From assembly GCF_000954115.1 (NCBI RefSeq), contig NZ_CP010797.1:4402001-4466000 (forward strand): DNA of 64,000 nt, in the 5' to 3' direction. Every line of letters begins with the position of its first letter. The first letter of the stretch is position 1. Under the pieces are notes generated by a model. It was not told the DNA's origin. It ran no database searches and saw nothing but the letters and a program-made list of their open reading frames with translations. A program made the position numbers and the translations under genes. Of this stretch, positions 7,768 through 20,110 are shown piece after piece. This DNA comes from Rhodococcus sp. B7740. Lineage in GTDB: Bacteria; Actinomycetota; Actinomycetes; Mycobacteriales; Mycobacteriaceae.

Positions 7768-10137
7768 TCACCCCTCCCGAGTGATGGCCGACAACACCGC
7801 CGTCAACACTCGAACAGCGCCGTCTTTGTCCAGTGGATCGTTGCCGTTTCCGCATTTGGGTGATTGCACACACGAGGGACATCCGGTCTGACATTCGCAC
7901 GAGACGATGGCGTCTTTCGTGGCGGTGAGCCAGTCTGCGATGGCGACGTGTCCTCGGTCGGCGAAGCCTGCTCCGCCGTCGTATCCGTCGTAGACGAACA
8001 CCGTCGGCAGGCCGGTGTCGGGGTGCAGTGCCGTCGACACTCCGCCGATGTCCCAGCGATCGCAGGTCGCCACCAGGGGCAGCAATCCGATCGCGGCGTG
8101 TTCCGCGGCGTGCAGTGATCCGGGGAATCGTTCGTACGGAACTCCGCTGTGCTCGAGCAACTCCGGAGTGATGGTGTACATGACGGCTCGGGTGTCGAGA
8201 GTCTGTGCGGGCATGTCGAGTTCGATGGAATCGAGTACCTCGCCGGAGAGCAGGCGTCGCAGATATCCGACGACTTGATGTGTGACGTTCACCTGAACCA
8301 GCGCGACGCGTACCTCGCCGTAGTCGACGGATTCGTGCACCGCGGTGATCGAGATGTCGGTGATCTCGCGCGCCGAGGTGTTCCATTCGGGCTGCTCGGC
8401 GTGCACCAGTGCGAGACCGGCATCGAGATCGAGTTCGTCGACGACGAAGGACTCGCCCTGGTGGATGTGGACGGCACCGGGGTGGGCGGTGGCGGGCGCT
8501 CTTCCCCCGTCGACTGTGCCGAGCATGCGGCCCGACTCGCCGTCGACGATGGCCACCTGCACCCCGGTGCCGCCGCGAATGTTGACCGCGCCGTGCGGCG
8601 AGAGTTGCTGTCCCTCGGGGGTGATGAACCACCCGTGCGGACGCTTGCGTACGTAGCCCTTCAGCTCGAGTTCCTCTAGCACCGATTCCGCGTTCAGCTC
8701 CTCGGCCTCGACGAGGGTGATCGGTAGTTCGACTGCAGCGCAGAGCAATTGCGGAGCCAGGATGTACGGGTTGGTGGGATCGGTGACGGTGGCCTCGACA
8801 GGCTTGTCCAGCAGGGCCGCCGGGTGATGCACCAGATACGTGTCGAGGGGATCGTCACGCGCCACCAGTACCAGCAACGAGCCTTCCCCGCGTCGTCCTG
8901 CCCGGCCGCCCTGCTGCCAGAACGACGCGACGGTGCCGGGAAAGCCGGCGACGATCACCGCGTCCAAACCGGCGATGTCCACGCCCAGTTCGAGCGCATT
9001 GGTGGTGGCGACGCCGAGCAGGGTGCCGTCGGACAGATCGGATTCGAGCTTGCGCCGGTCCTCGGCCAAATACCCTGCGCGATAGGCGGCGACGCGTCGT
9101 ACTAGCTGCGGATCGACGTCGGCGAGAATTCGCTGGGTACCCAGAGCGGTCACTTCGGCTCCGCGTCTGGACCGCACGAATGCCAGGGTTCGCGCGCCCT
9201 CCACCAACAGGTCGGCCATGATGCGCGACGCCTCGGCCCCGGCCGACTTGCGAACCGGCGCACCGTTCTCGCCGGTGATCTCCTCGAGCAGCGGCGGTTC
9301 CCACAATGCGACGGTGCGTGCTCCGTGCGGGGATCCGTCCTCGGTGATCTCCTCGCACGGCGCTCCGATGAGGCGACTGGCTGCTCGCCCCGGTTCGGAC
9401 GTCGTCGCACTGGCCAGAACGAATACCGGCGATGCGCCGTACCGTGCGCACAGGCGTCGTAGCCGGCGTAGCACCAACGCGACGTTGGATCCGAAAACGC
9501 CGCGGTAGTAATGGCATTCGTCCACCACCACGTAGCGCAGATTGCGAAGGAACCGCGACCATCGCTCGTGCGAGCCGAGGATGCCGAGATGCAACATGTC
9601 GGGATTGGTGAAGATCCACCGCGCATTGGCGCGTGCCCACTGGCGAATCTCGATCGGCGTGTCACCGTCGTACGCGCTGGGGAACACTTCGGCGAGTTCT
9701 TCTGAGCACGAACGTAACTCGTCGGTGATCGAGATCGTGGTGCGTAGCTGGTCGGCACCGAGGGCCTTGGTGGGGGCCAGGTACAGCGCGGTCGCCCGGG
9801 CATCGGCGGACAGCGTCGTCAGAATCGGGAGTTGATATGCCAGCGATTTGCCCGACGCCGTGCTGGTCGAGAGCACCACGTGACTGCCTTCGGCCGCGAG
9901 TGTCGCCGCACGTGCCTGATGCGTCCACGGTTGTGCGATCCCACGAGAGGTGATCACCTGCACCACTTCCGGGCCGACCCACGACGGCCAGGAGGCGAAC
10001 TGCGAGGCCCGTGCCGGCAGCTCCGCGACGTGGGTCAGCGGGCTCTTGTTCGCGGGCGAGCCCGCCAGCACCCGATCCAGCAACCGCTGCCCGTAAGTCT
10101 CTACATCCGCACCGCCCAGCGGATGCTTGTCGCTCAC
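7768..10137 (-). CDS. DEAD/DEAH-box helicase with DUF1998 domain (MrfA-like; Rv3649-type)
   Basis: A 789-residue superfamily 2 helicase. Motif I is STASGKS (about residues 92-98), motif II DECH (206-209), motif III SAT, and motif [12 protein letters not shown]. The C-terminal DUF1998 region carries four Cys in [19 protein letters not shown], matching the metal-binding site of Bacillus MrfA, a helicase used in excision of mitomycin adducts. The gene lies beside csp and topA as in mycobacteria, which supports vertical inheritance. DNA repair is the best role guess, from the family. The 3' end runs into the 85-bp array. Confidence 0.92.
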   Translation of the reverse strand: MSDKHPLGGADVETYGQRLLDRVLAGSPANKSPLTHVAELPARASQFASWPSWVGPEVVQVITSRGIAQPWTHQARAATLAAEGSHVVLSTSTASGKSLAYQLPILTTLSADARATALYLAPTKALGADQLRTTISITDELRSCSEELAEVFPSAYDGDTPIEIRQWARANARWIFTNPDMLHLGILGSHERWSRFLRNLRYVVVDECHYYRGVFGSNVALVLRRLRRLCARYGASPVFVLASATTSEPGRAASRLIGAPCEEITEDGSPHGARTVALWEPPLLEEITGENGAPVRKSAGAEASRIMADLLVEGARTLAFVRSRRGAEVTALGTQRILADVDPQLVRRVAAYRAGYLAEDRRKLESDLSDGTLLGVATTNALELGVDIAGLDAVIVAGFPGTVASFWQQGGRAGRRGEGSLLVLVARDDPLDTYLVHHPAALLDKPVEATVTDPTNPYILAPQLLCAAVELPITLVEAEELNAESVLEELELKGYVRKRPHGWFITPEGQQLSPHGAVNIRGGTGVQVAIVDGESGRMLGTVDGGRAPATAHPGAVHIHQGESFVVDELDLDAGLALVHAEQPEWNTSAREITDISITAVHESVDYGEVRVALVQVNVTHQVVGYLRRLLSGEVLDSIELDMPAQTLDTRAVMYTITPELLEHSGVPYERFPGSLHAAEHAAIGLLPLVATCDRWDIGGVSTALHPDTGLPTVFVYDGYDGGAGFADRGHVAIADWLTATKDAIVSCECQTGCPSCVQSPKCGNGNDPLDKDGAVRVLTAVLSAITREG

Positions 10138-10540
10138 TGCCGGTCTCCATGCATTCGTTCGATCTACTGGCCACCCGTTCGAGCTCGATGCGACCTGGGG
10201 TCCTCATGCTATCGCGGACGCGAAACGGGCCGCTCGAGCCCTGGTGAGAGTGGTATTTCGCCCGTCCGGCGGTGTGTGCTCCCCCGACGCGGGCAATTTG
10301 TTCGAAAAGGGTCGGTTTTCGACTGTTGCGAACGCGGAGTTCATGGTTCACTTGACGCGGTCGCAGCTTCTGTGTTCGTTCTACGCTTCGCAGGATCTTA
10401 TGTTGCGGGCGCGGTACTGGGAGAGCTCGTCCATCAGGGGGAATCCTGAGGGGGATTCGTACAAGTGCAGCGGTCGGAACCGGCCCGATGGATCGAAAGT
10501 GCGCTCCATCGAATCCGGTGTTAGAAAGAGAAGGAAAAGC
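10138..10540. other. Divergent intergenic region with long csp leader
   Basis: About 400 bases separate the helicase start from the cold-shock gene. I find no supported gene in it. A TTGACG hexamer at 10352-10357 could be a -35 element for csp, but I cannot place a convincing -10. The length is consistent with the long 5' untranslated leaders common on csp mRNAs. The stretch just upstream of csp is purine-rich (GAAAGAGAAGGAAAAGC) and serves as its ribosome site. Confidence 0.4.
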
Positions 10541-10744
10541 ATGGCACAGGGAACTGTGAAGTGGTTCAACGCCGAAAAGGGCTTTGGATTCATCGCACCA
10601 GAAGACGGCTCCGCTGACGTTTTCGTTCACTACTCCGAGATCCAGGGCAGCGGCTTCCGCACCCTCGAGGAGAACCAGCGCGTCGAGTTCGAGGTCGGAC
10701 AGGGCACCAAGGGTCCTCAGGCCACGGGCGTTCGCGCAGTCTGA
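10541..10744 (+). CDS. cspA: Cold-shock protein (CspA family)
   Basis: A 67-residue single cold-shock domain that binds single-stranded RNA/DNA and melts RNA structure. It has the expected [18 protein letters not shown] opening with RNP1 (KGFGFI) and RNP2 (VFVHY). The ATG is preceded by a strong purine-rich ribosome site. It forms its own transcription unit, closed by a perfect terminator hairpin just downstream. Rv3648c is the positional counterpart in M. tuberculosis. Confidence 0.97.
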   Translation: MAQGTVKWFNAEKGFGFIAPEDGSADVFVHYSEIQGSGFRTLEENQRVEFEVGQGTKGPQATGVRAV

Positions 10745-10771
10745 TTCTCTTCTCTTCGGAGTCGAGATACT

Positions 10772-10823
10772 CATCCCCCTTTCCCATCGGCCTACTACAG
10801 GCGATGGGAAAGGGGGATGTTTC
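10772..10823 (+). terminator. Strong intrinsic-type terminator after csp
   Basis: A perfect 18-bp inverted repeat (CATCCCCCTTTCCCATCG at 10772-10789 and its complement at 10802-10819) with a 12-base loop, followed by TTTCG. It separates csp from the next gene, which starts 73 bases beyond the hairpin. Confidence 0.88.
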
Positions 10824-10891
10824 GTTCGGGCGAACCACCGGGGAGCGTCGAAAGCCGTGAGCGCGGACGCCGATGTCCTAATGTCCATGCT

Positions 10892-11479
10892 GTGAACCAG
10901 CTGTCCTTCTTCTCTGCCGAGTCGTTACCGCCCGCGGTGACCGATCTCAGCGGGCTGCTGGCTGCCACCGGGCATGTCGTCACCTCCTCGGGTTCGGCCC
11001 GTATCTCCGTCGTGGTCGACGCGCAGTGGCGCGCGGATGCCATCGCCGAACTCATCGAGCAATGCGGTCTGACGCCGGAGCTCGGTCGGTCGGAAGAGGA
11101 CAGACCACTGGTGCGTACCGCGTCGGTGCCCGAACTGTCTGCCTTGGCGTCTCTGTGGACCAAGGGCGCTGTCAAGGCCGTCCCGCCCGGTTGGGTACCG
11201 GGTTCCCGTGAACTGCGCGCCTGGGTGCTCGCATCGGGTCGTCCCGAGGCCGAGGGGGAGCGCTACGTGCTCGGCCTCGATCCTCATGCGCCGGAGACGC
11301 ACGCCGTCCTGGCTCAGTCACTGATGCGCGCGGGTATCGCGCCGACGCTCATCGGCACGCGCGGATCCAATCCTGGCCTCCGAATCACCGGTCGACGTCG
11401 GCTGTTGCGACTGACCGAGAACGTCGGCGAGGCTCCACAGAACGTGGACGCACGTACCAATTGGCCCCACGCCGAGTAG
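10892..11479 (+). CDS. Conserved actinobacterial protein of unknown function (Rv3647c-like)
   Basis: A 195-residue protein between csp and topA, the same slot as Rv3647c. I know no function. The GTG at 10892 (VNQLSFFSAESLPP) is chosen because longer starts overlap the csp terminator. A TAATGT hexamer at 10879-10884 would start transcription at about this GTG, so the gene may be leaderless. It has an Ala/Leu-rich N-terminal part with VDAQWRADAIAELI, and a C-terminal ITGRRRLLRLTENVG segment. No membrane helix or catalytic motif stands out. Confidence 0.75.
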   Translation: MNQLSFFSAESLPPAVTDLSGLLAATGHVVTSSGSARISVVVDAQWRADAIAELIEQCGLTPELGRSEEDRPLVRTASVPELSALASLWTKGAVKAVPPGWVPGSRELRAWVLASGRPEAEGERYVLGLDPHAPETHAVLAQSLMRAGIAPTLIGTRGSNPGLRITGRRRLLRLTENVGEAPQNVDARTNWPHAE

Positions 11480-11588
11480 AACGATCTGTGACTGATCTGC
11501 GAGTATTTGGCCGACGTATGTCAGTCTGTTAGTAGTGGGACAGGCAAATCTGCCTGTGAAAACGCACTAGGGAAGGTTCGGCAGCAAG

Positions 11589-14582
<2,994 letters not shown>

Positions 14583-14590
14583 CTCGCGAG

Positions 14591-14638
14591 CTCGAAGTTA
14601 TGGACGGGATTTCGGCCGAATGCGTCCATAACTTCGAG
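14591..14638 (+). terminator. Terminator hairpin after topA
   Basis: A perfect 16-bp inverted repeat, CTCGAAGTTATGGACG at 14591-14606 and its complement at 14623-14638, with a 16-base loop. It begins eight bases past the topA stop. Few T residues follow, as usual for actinobacterial terminators. Confidence 0.82.
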
Positions 14639-14701
14639 TTCGGCGCTGCTCGGGAACAGTGCGGCGGGGGGTTGTCGGCCCCAACCACTAGGGTTGCGTG
14701 C

Positions 14702-15889
14702 ATGGCGGGTGTGTTCGATCGATTGGTCGGTCAGGAAGATGTCGAGGCCGATCTGACGGAGGCAGCGGTGGCGGCTCGCAGCGGCGTCGACTCGTCGGCG
14801 ATGACGCATTCCTGGCTGTTCACCGGCCCGCCCGGGTCCGGTCGTTCCATCGCCGCCCTGTGCTTCGCCGCGGCATTGCAGTGCACCACCGAGGGCGTTC
14901 CGGGATGCGGGCACTGCCAGGCCTGTTCGACGACGATGGCCGGAACCCACGGCGATGTGCGACGCGTCGTGCCCGAAGGCTTGAGCATCAGCACCAAGGA
15001 GATGCGAGACATCGTCTCCATCGCCTCGCGTCGGCCGAGCACAGGTCTGTGGCAGGTGGTCGTCGTGGAGGACGCCGACCGACTCACCGAAGGTGCCGGA
15101 AACGTGTTGCTGAAGGTGGTCGAGGAGCCGCCGGCGCGGACGGTGTTCCTGCTGTGTGCACCGTCGGTCGATCCGCAGGACATCTCGGTGACCCTGCGCT
15201 CGCGCTGCCGGCACGTCTCGCTGGTCACGCCCACGGTGCCGGCGATCGCGCAGGTGCTGCAGACGCGCGACAAGCTCGACGCCGAGACGGCGGAGTGGGC
15301 CGCATCGATCAGCGGCGGCCACGTGGGCCGGGCTCGTCGACTCGCCACCGACGAGGACGCGCGGGCGCGTCGCAAACGTGCGCTGGCTCTGGCGTCGGCT
15401 GCGGCTCGGCCCAATCAGGCCTACCTCGCGGCCGAGGAGTTGGTGAAGGCCGCCGAGGACGAGGCCAAGGAGATGAGTGCCTCGCGCGACGAGGCCGAAA
15501 CCGAGGAACTGCGGACGGCCCTGGGTGCGGGCGGTACCGGTAAGGGCGCGGCGGGCGCGCTGCGCGGCTCGGCCGGGGTGCTCAAGGATCTGGAGAAGCG
15601 GCAGAAGTCGCGTGCCACCCGAACCGGTCGCGATTCACTCGATCGCGCGCTGATGGATCTGGTGGGCCTGTATCGAGATGCGCTCGCTCGCTCGTACGGA
15701 TCGACCGCGACCGCGACGCACCCCGACATGGCCGAGCAGGTCGAACGCATGGCAAAAGCCGTCCCACCCGAGGCGTTGCTGAAGAGCATCGAAGCAATCC
15801 TCGAATGCCGAGAGTCGTTGGCGGTCAACGCGAAACCGAAGTTCGCGATCTATGCGATGGTCGCAACTCTGGGCGACGTACTGCGCTAG
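14702..15889 (+). CDS. holB: DNA polymerase III delta' subunit
   Basis: A 395-residue clamp-loader subunit. It has a Walker A-like TGPPGSGRS (residues 41-49), the zinc-binding cluster CTTEGVPGCGHCQAC with four Cys, and the SRC motif in TLRSRCRHV. The position after topA matches Rv3644c. A TAGGGT at 14689-14694 would place the transcript start at about this ATG, so it may be leaderless. The stop overlaps the stop of the opposing CGNR gene by sharing CTAG. Confidence 0.95.
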   Translation: MAGVFDRLVGQEDVEADLTEAAVAARSGVDSSAMTHSWLFTGPPGSGRSIAALCFAAALQCTTEGVPGCGHCQACSTTMAGTHGDVRRVVPEGLSISTKEMRDIVSIASRRPSTGLWQVVVVEDADRLTEGAGNVLLKVVEEPPARTVFLLCAPSVDPQDISVTLRSRCRHVSLVTPTVPAIAQVLQTRDKLDAETAEWAASISGGHVGRARRLATDEDARARRKRALALASAAARPNQAYLAAEELVKAAEDEAKEMSASRDEAETEELRTALGAGGTGKGAAGALRGSAGVLKDLEKRQKSRATRTGRDSLDRALMDLVGLYRDALARSYGSTATATHPDMAEQVERMAKAVPPEALLKSIEAILECRESLAVNAKPKFAIYAMVATLGDVLR

Positions 15890-16404
15890 CTCTGCGTCTT
15901 CTTGCGGGCCCGCGAGGCCCGGAGATTGGCAATGTTGCCGCAGGTCTTCACGTCGTGCCAGACGCCACTGTTGTTGCGGGAGCGGTCGTAGAAGGCGGAT
16001 CCGCACGCCTCGTTCTTGCAACGCTTGAGTCGACGCCACGTGTCCGCCTGTTGGGCGAGAAGCACTTCCGACCAGATCTGCGACGCGATCCGGTCGGACC
16101 CGGTGCCGGTGGGGGAGAGCCGGACGGTGCCGTCGGTACCCGGAACGAGCTCGACTCGGACTGCCGGCTGCGCAGTCATATCGCCTGCAATGGCCGCTTC
16201 CACATCGGATCTCAGTATCCGTAGAGCGGCTGCGTCTGCGTCCGACAACGTTTTCCCCCAGGTGGACGACGCTGTCTCGCCGTCTGCGATGAGGTCGGGC
16301 AGGTCGTAGGCATCGATGGCCCGCGTGTTGAGCAGATCCTGAACCACCTGCAAGCCGTCGGGTGCCGGCGCGAGTCGGAAGCGCTCCGTCGGAGACAGTG
16401 ACAT
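15886..16404 (-). CDS. CGNR zinc-finger regulator with ABATE-type domain
   Basis: A 172-residue putative transcription regulator. The N-terminal two thirds match the stress-response ABATE domain (RFRLAPAPDGLQVVQDLLNT). The C-terminal zinc finger has CKNEACGSAFYDRSRNN and then TCGNIANLRASRARKK. The start MSLSPT at 16404 lies a few bases after a TTGACC-17-TACAGT promoter. It is divergent from an SDR gene with which it shares overlapping promoters, so it probably controls that gene and itself. A second CGNR gene occurs at 38669. Confidence 0.88.
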   Translation of the reverse strand: MSLSPTERFRLAPAPDGLQVVQDLLNTRAIDAYDLPDLIADGETASSTWGKTLSDADAAALRILRSDVEAAIAGDMTAQPAVRVELVPGTDGTVRLSPTGTGSDRIASQIWSEVLLAQQADTWRRLKRCKNEACGSAFYDRSRNNSGVWHDVKTCGNIANLRASRARKKTQS

Positions 16405-16410
16405 AACTGA

Positions 16411-16439
16411 ACTGTATTTGACTATGTCGTGTCGGTCAA
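16411..16439 (-). promoter_or_regulatory. Promoter of the CGNR regulator, overlapping the SDR promoter
   Basis: On the minus strand TTGACC (16434-16439) and TACAGT (16411-16416) are separated by exactly 17 bases. The predicted start is within a few bases of the ATG at 16404, giving a nearly leaderless mRNA. The -35 hexamer lies inside the spacer of the opposing promoter, so both cannot fire freely at once. Confidence 0.62.
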
Positions 16440-16446
16440 TTATGAA
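16418..16446 (+). promoter_or_regulatory. Promoter of the SDR gene
   Basis: TTGACT (16418-16423) and TATGAA (16441-16446) with a 17-base spacer, a near-consensus sigma-70-type promoter. TTGAC and GTCAA form an inverted repeat across the shared region, a possible operator for the divergent CGNR protein. Confidence 0.62.
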
Positions 16447-16492
16447 TGACAGAGTCAAAAGCATTTGACCTCTGTCTCGAAGGGTGACGACC

Positions 16493-17188
16493 ATGGTGTC
16501 GATTCAAGGAGCAACAGTGTTGGTGACCGGCGGTCAGCGCGGTCTGGGCAAGGCGACGGTCGACGCGTTGCTCGAGCGTGGGGCCGCGAAGGTCTACGCG
16601 ACAGCCAGAAATCCGCGAGAGGACACCGATCCTCGGGTGGTGCCGGTTGCCCTCGATGTCGCCGACGCCGATTCCGTTGCAGCGCTTGGCGATATCGCGT
16701 CCGACGTGTCGATCGTCTTCAACAATGCCGGTGCGCCGGGTACTACTCCGCTGCTGACGACGTCGATCGACGACATTCGCGCGGTGTTCGAGACCAACGT
16801 GTTCGGTGCCCTGCGAATCGCGCAGGAATTCGCCCCGATCCTGAGGGCCAACGGCGGCGGGGCCTTGGTCGACATTCATTCGGTGTTGTCGTGGCTCGGC
16901 GGTGCGGGTGCCTACGGTGCATCCAAAGCGGCGATCTGGTCGGCCACCAACTCGCTGAGGCTCGAGCTCGCACCGCAGGGAACCCTCGTCGTCGGGGTGC
17001 ATCTCGGATACACCGACACCGACATGATCGCCGATCTCGACGTCCCGAAGAACGACCCACGCGACGTGGTGCGCCAGGTGCTCGACGCCGTCGAGGCCGG
17101 CGAGACCGAAGTGCTCGCCGACGACGTGACCAGGCACGTCAAGTCGATCCTGAGCGGGCCGGCGGAAGGACTCGGCCTTGCAGGCTGA
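16493..17188 (+). CDS. Short-chain dehydrogenase/reductase
   Basis: A 231-residue classical SDR. It has the cofactor loop TGGQRGLG, FNNAGAPG, a catalytic Ser in DIHSVLSW, and YGASK with catalytic Tyr and Lys. The ATG at 16493 is chosen because AGGG lies eight bases upstream; an in-frame GTG at 16484 is the alternative. The substrate is unknown. It is divergent from a CGNR regulator gene, which suggests inducible expression. Confidence 0.88.
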   Translation: MVSIQGATVLVTGGQRGLGKATVDALLERGAAKVYATARNPREDTDPRVVPVALDVADADSVAALGDIASDVSIVFNNAGAPGTTPLLTTSIDDIRAVFETNVFGALRIAQEFAPILRANGGGALVDIHSVLSWLGGAGAYGASKAAIWSATNSLRLELAPQGTLVVGVHLGYTDTDMIADLDVPKNDPRDVVRQVLDAVEAGETEVLADDVTRHVKSILSGPAEGLGLAG

Positions 17189-17254
17189 TCGCACGAGGAG
17201 GCGATTTTCGTTTCGACGTGATGCTCCGTTAGACTCACCAACGCCGAAAGGCAC

Positions 17255-17330
17255 GCCGCCTTAGCTCAGTCGGTAGAGCATTTCACTCGTAATGAAAAGG
17301 TCAAGAGTTCGATTCTCTTAGGCGGCTCCA
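17255..17330 (+). tRNA. tRNA-Thr (anticodon CGT)
   Basis: A cloverleaf can be drawn: acceptor GCCGCCT/AGGCGGC, D-arm TAGCTCAGTCGGTAGAGCA, anticodon arm TTTCA-CTCGTAA-TGAAA with CGT (reads ACG, Thr), and T-arm AGAG-TTCGATT-CTCT. CCA at 17328-17330 appears to be encoded. A terminator follows directly. Confidence 0.95.
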
Positions 17331-17336
17331 CCAGCA

Positions 17337-17372
17337 GGCCCCTGACACGCATCAGCGTGTCGGGGGCCTTTG
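17337..17372 (+). terminator. Terminator after tRNA-Thr
   Basis: Inverted repeat GGCCCCTGACACGC (17337-17350) and GCGTGTCGGGGGCC (17355-17368), with one G-T pair and a 4-base loop, followed by TTTGTGG. It starts six bases after the tRNA. Confidence 0.85.
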
Positions 17373-17433
17373 TGGTTGTTCGATTCAGCGCCGGATCGTC
17401 CCCTTCGCCCCGTCGGTCCTGCAAGATCGGTCC

Positions 17434-18477
17434 ATGCATACCGACAGCGCCCGCGGTGACCTGATGACGGCAGTCGTCACCACCGGCACCGGTGGATACG
17501 ACAAGCTCGTCGTGTCCGAGGTACCGAGACCCGTGCCGGGTCCGGGGGAGGTGCTCGTTCGAGTGTTGGCGGCGGGGATGAACAACACCGAGATCAACAC
17601 ACGCGTGGGCTGGTACCCCGACGGCGGATGGAACGACGCGACGCCGTTTCCGTTGATTCAGGGCACCGACTGCTGCGGGGTCGTGTGTGCGAGTCCCGGT
17701 ATCGACGAGTCCATCATCGGCCGCCGGGTCCTGGTTCGATCGTGCATGCGCGTCGACGGATTCTCGTCGGGCGAGACGCGCTGGTTGGGTTCGGACATGG
17801 ACGGCGCGTTCGCCCAGTTCGTCGTCGTTCCCGCGAGCGAGGTCTTCGTGGTCGATTGCGGGTGGACCGACGCGGAGCTGGCGACGATCCCGTGTGCGTA
17901 CGGCACGGCGGAGAACATGATCGCTCGCGCGGGAGTCCGCCCGGAGTCGACGGTGCTGATCACCGGCGCGTCGGGCGGAGTAGGTTCTGCCGCAGTGCAA
18001 CTCGCCGTTCGGCGCGGCGCGCGCGTGATCGGCGTCGCGAGCCGCGCCAAACACGACCAGCTCCGCGAACTCGGCGTGGACGAGGTCCACGGGCGCGATG
18101 AGGACCTGGCGACCGCCCTCGGCAAGCGCAGCGTCGATGTGGTGATCGACAACGTCGCAGGCGACGGTTTCGGTCCTTTGCTCGACCTCCTCGTTCGCGG
18201 GGGAACCTACGTGTCCTCGGGTGCGATCGCAGGACCTGTCGTCGAGCTGGACCTACGCACGATGTACCTGAACGATCTGACGCTCCTCGGGTGCACGGCG
18301 TGGGACGAGGATGTATTTCCGAACCTCGTGTCGAACATCGAGGCCGGTGAGATTCGTCCGTTGCTGGCCGAATCGTTTCCCCTCGAGCAGATCGCTGCGG
18401 CGCAGCAGCGCTTCCTGGAGAAGAACCACGTGGGAAAGTTCGTGCTCGTTCCGCCGGTGGTCCGCGAGCAGGACTAA
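17434..18477 (+). CDS. Medium-chain dehydrogenase/reductase (quinone oxidoreductase/alcohol dehydrogenase-like)
   Basis: A 347-residue MDR-family NAD(P)H-dependent oxidoreductase. The N-terminal GroES-like domain includes PGPGEVLVRVLAAGMNNTEI. The Rossmann domain has TGASGGVGSAAVQLA near residues 180-195 and ends in KNHVGKFVLVPP. The usual structural-zinc Cys cluster is not evident, which favours the zeta-crystallin/quinone reductase branch. Two in-frame starts are possible, 17434 and 17464 (MTAVVTTGTGGYDKL); the shorter form fits family N-termini about as well. It follows the tRNA-Thr terminator and is probably its own unit. The substrate is unknown. Confidence 0.86.
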   Translation: MHTDSARGDLMTAVVTTGTGGYDKLVVSEVPRPVPGPGEVLVRVLAAGMNNTEINTRVGWYPDGGWNDATPFPLIQGTDCCGVVCASPGIDESIIGRRVLVRSCMRVDGFSSGETRWLGSDMDGAFAQFVVVPASEVFVVDCGWTDAELATIPCAYGTAENMIARAGVRPESTVLITGASGGVGSAAVQLAVRRGARVIGVASRAKHDQLRELGVDEVHGRDEDLATALGKRSVDVVIDNVAGDGFGPLLDLLVRGGTYVSSGAIAGPVVELDLRTMYLNDLTLLGCTAWDEDVFPNLVSNIEAGEIRPLLAESFPLEQIAAAQQRFLEKNHVGKFVLVPPVVREQD

Positions 18478-18498
18478 TTCCCAGGCACACTGGATGAA

Positions 18499-19308
18499 GT
18501 GTTCGCCTCCCTCGCCCCCGCTCGCCGTCGTCTCGCGTTTTTCGTACTCGCTCTCGTCCTGGTCGGAATTCTCGCGGCCGTTGCGGCCTTCGTCGCATCA
18601 CGCCCCACGAGCGACCCCGTCGCGAGCGTCGACCAGTCCGTTCCCGGCCCGGTGCTGCTGGTCCCCGGGTTCGGCGGGTCCACCGACGCGTTGGATGTGC
18701 TTGCGGCGGAACTACGAGAGAACGGCCGCGACGCGACCGTCGTGGCCCTGCCCGACGGCGGCGTCGGCGACCTGACCGTGCAGGCGCAGACCCTGCGCGA
18801 CGCCGTCGACGCAGCCCTGACTCGGACGGCGGCGACGTCGGTCGACGTCGTCGGGTATTCCGCGGGCGGGGTGGTGGCCCGGATCTGGGCTTCCGATCTG
18901 GGCGGCGTCGAGCAGGCTCGACGCATCGTGACCCTCGGCTCCCCACATCACGGCACCCAGGTGGCCGCTCTGGCGTCCCAGGTCCTGCCCGACCAATGCC
19001 CGACGGCCTGTCAGCAGCTCGTCCCCGACAGTTCCGTGCTCACCGCCCTGAACTCCGGCGACGAGACACCGGAGGGGCCGCAGTGGGTGTCGGTGTGGAC
19101 CGAACTGGACCAGGTGGTGACCCCGCCGTCCTCGGCCCGACTCGACGGCGCGATCGACATCCCCGTGCAGAGCGTGTGTGCGGACTCCACCGTCGATCAC
19201 GGGAACCTGCCCCGCGATCCTCTCGTCGGCGCAATCGTGTCCGCCCAGTTGGACGGCGATTCCACCACCCAGCTCGGCGCAGCCGATTGCAGCCGTCTCA
19301 GCTCGTGA
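18499..19308 (+). CDS. Exported or membrane-anchored lipase/esterase-like alpha/beta hydrolase
   Basis: A 269-residue protein with an N-terminal hydrophobic segment (about residues 12-34), either a signal peptide or an anchor. The hydrolase core has an oxyanion-loop PGFGGS (57-61), nucleophile Ser121 in GYSAGG, and GSPHHGT, all typical of class-2/EstA-type lipases. A late VDHGNLPRDP probably supplies the catalytic His. The start is GTG at 18499. The last codons overlap the end of the opposing ABC permease gene by about 11 bases. Confidence 0.88.
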   Translation: MFASLAPARRRLAFFVLALVLVGILAAVAAFVASRPTSDPVASVDQSVPGPVLLVPGFGGSTDALDVLAAELRENGRDATVVALPDGGVGDLTVQAQTLRDAVDAALTRTAATSVDVVGYSAGGVVARIWASDLGGVEQARRIVTLGSPHHGTQVAALASQVLPDQCPTACQQLVPDSSVLTALNSGDETPEGPQWVSVWTELDQVVTPPSSARLDGAIDIPVQSVCADSTVDHGNLPRDPLVGAIVSAQLDGDSTTQLGAADCSRLSS

Positions 19309-20110
19309 TGTCCTTGGTCGTGAAGTTCGCCCACGCCGCACCCAGAAGCACGAGGACGTAGACGCCCTGCAACCCGACCCCGCGCACCAGGTCCCGCGTG
19401 GGCACCGGGTCGCGGAAGAGGTCTACGAAGGCCAACCAGTATCGCGTCGGGAGGTACGGCGCGATGGCGTCGGCGGCGTCCAACGTCAGCAGCAGCGAGC
19501 TGGCGATCAGGAACGCCAGTGCGCCGAGCGTCGCGGCGAGCGGGGAGTCGGTCAGGGTCGAGAGGAACAGGCCCATGGCCGCCACTCCGAGCATCGAGAG
19601 CGTCACGTAGAGCACGGCGATGACGGTGCGCACGGCGACCTGTTGATCGGTCAGCACCGTGCCGGACACGCTCGCGACGCCCCCAACGGTCGAGACGTCG
19701 AACAGCGTCGTGCCGACGAAGTACGCGACAGCAGCCACGATGACCACCGCCAGCAGCACGAAGGCGGCCACCGAGATCAGCTTCGCCACCAGTAGCTTGG
19801 TGCGTCCCACCGGGCGCGCGAGCAGGTAGCGCAGGGTGCCGGCCTGGGCCTCCCCGGCAACGGCATCGCCTGCGATGACCGATACAGCGACAGGAAGAAA
19901 CAACGGAAGCACGATGGCGAGCGCGGCGAGCGGGAAGAGCTGACCGTTGGTGAGCACCGCCGACAGGAAGGCGGGGCCTTCGCCGGGCCGCGGACCGACG
20001 TCGGTGAGGGCCAACAGACCCGCGACGACGGTGGGCAGCAGATTGAGCAGGAGAATGACGACCCACGTGCGGGGTCGGCTCAGCATTGCGCGCAGCTCGA
20101 CGCCGATCAT
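19298..20110 (-). CDS. ABC-2 type transporter permease
   Basis: A 270-residue integral membrane protein with about six hydrophobic segments, including WVVILLLNLLPTVVAGLLAL and LFPLAALAIVLPLFLPVAVS. The EAQAGTLRYLLARPVGR segment after TM2 is typical of ABC-2 permeases. Its ATG overlaps the stop of the ATPase gene (20107-20110), so the two are coupled. It forms a three-gene unit with the ATPase and a LolA-like protein. The cargo is unknown. Confidence 0.9.
   Translation of the reverse strand: MIGVELRAMLSRPRTWVVILLLNLLPTVVAGLLALTDVGPRPGEGPAFLSAVLTNGQLFPLAALAIVLPLFLPVAVSVIAGDAVAGEAQAGTLRYLLARPVGRTKLLVAKLISVAAFVLLAVVIVAAVAYFVGTTLFDVSTVGGVASVSGTVLTDQQVAVRTVIAVLYVTLSMLGVAAMGLFLSTLTDSPLAATLGALAFLIASSLLLTLDAADAIAPYLPTRYWLAFVDLFRDPVPTRDLVRGVGLQGVYVLVLLGAAWANFTTKDITS

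Noticed and set aside
6485..7891. Long plus-strand ORFs across the 85-bp array with repeated peptides such as RAFAAELGHRCAQI
   Set aside because: The same 85-bp DNA is open in three frames, so the peptides are frame shadows. They also run antisense to the oxidase and dehydratase genes and lack ribosome sites.
17255..17372. Genomic-island attachment site at tRNA-Thr
   Set aside because: No integrase and no repeat of the tRNA 3' end was found nearby, and the flanking genes have ordinary composition.
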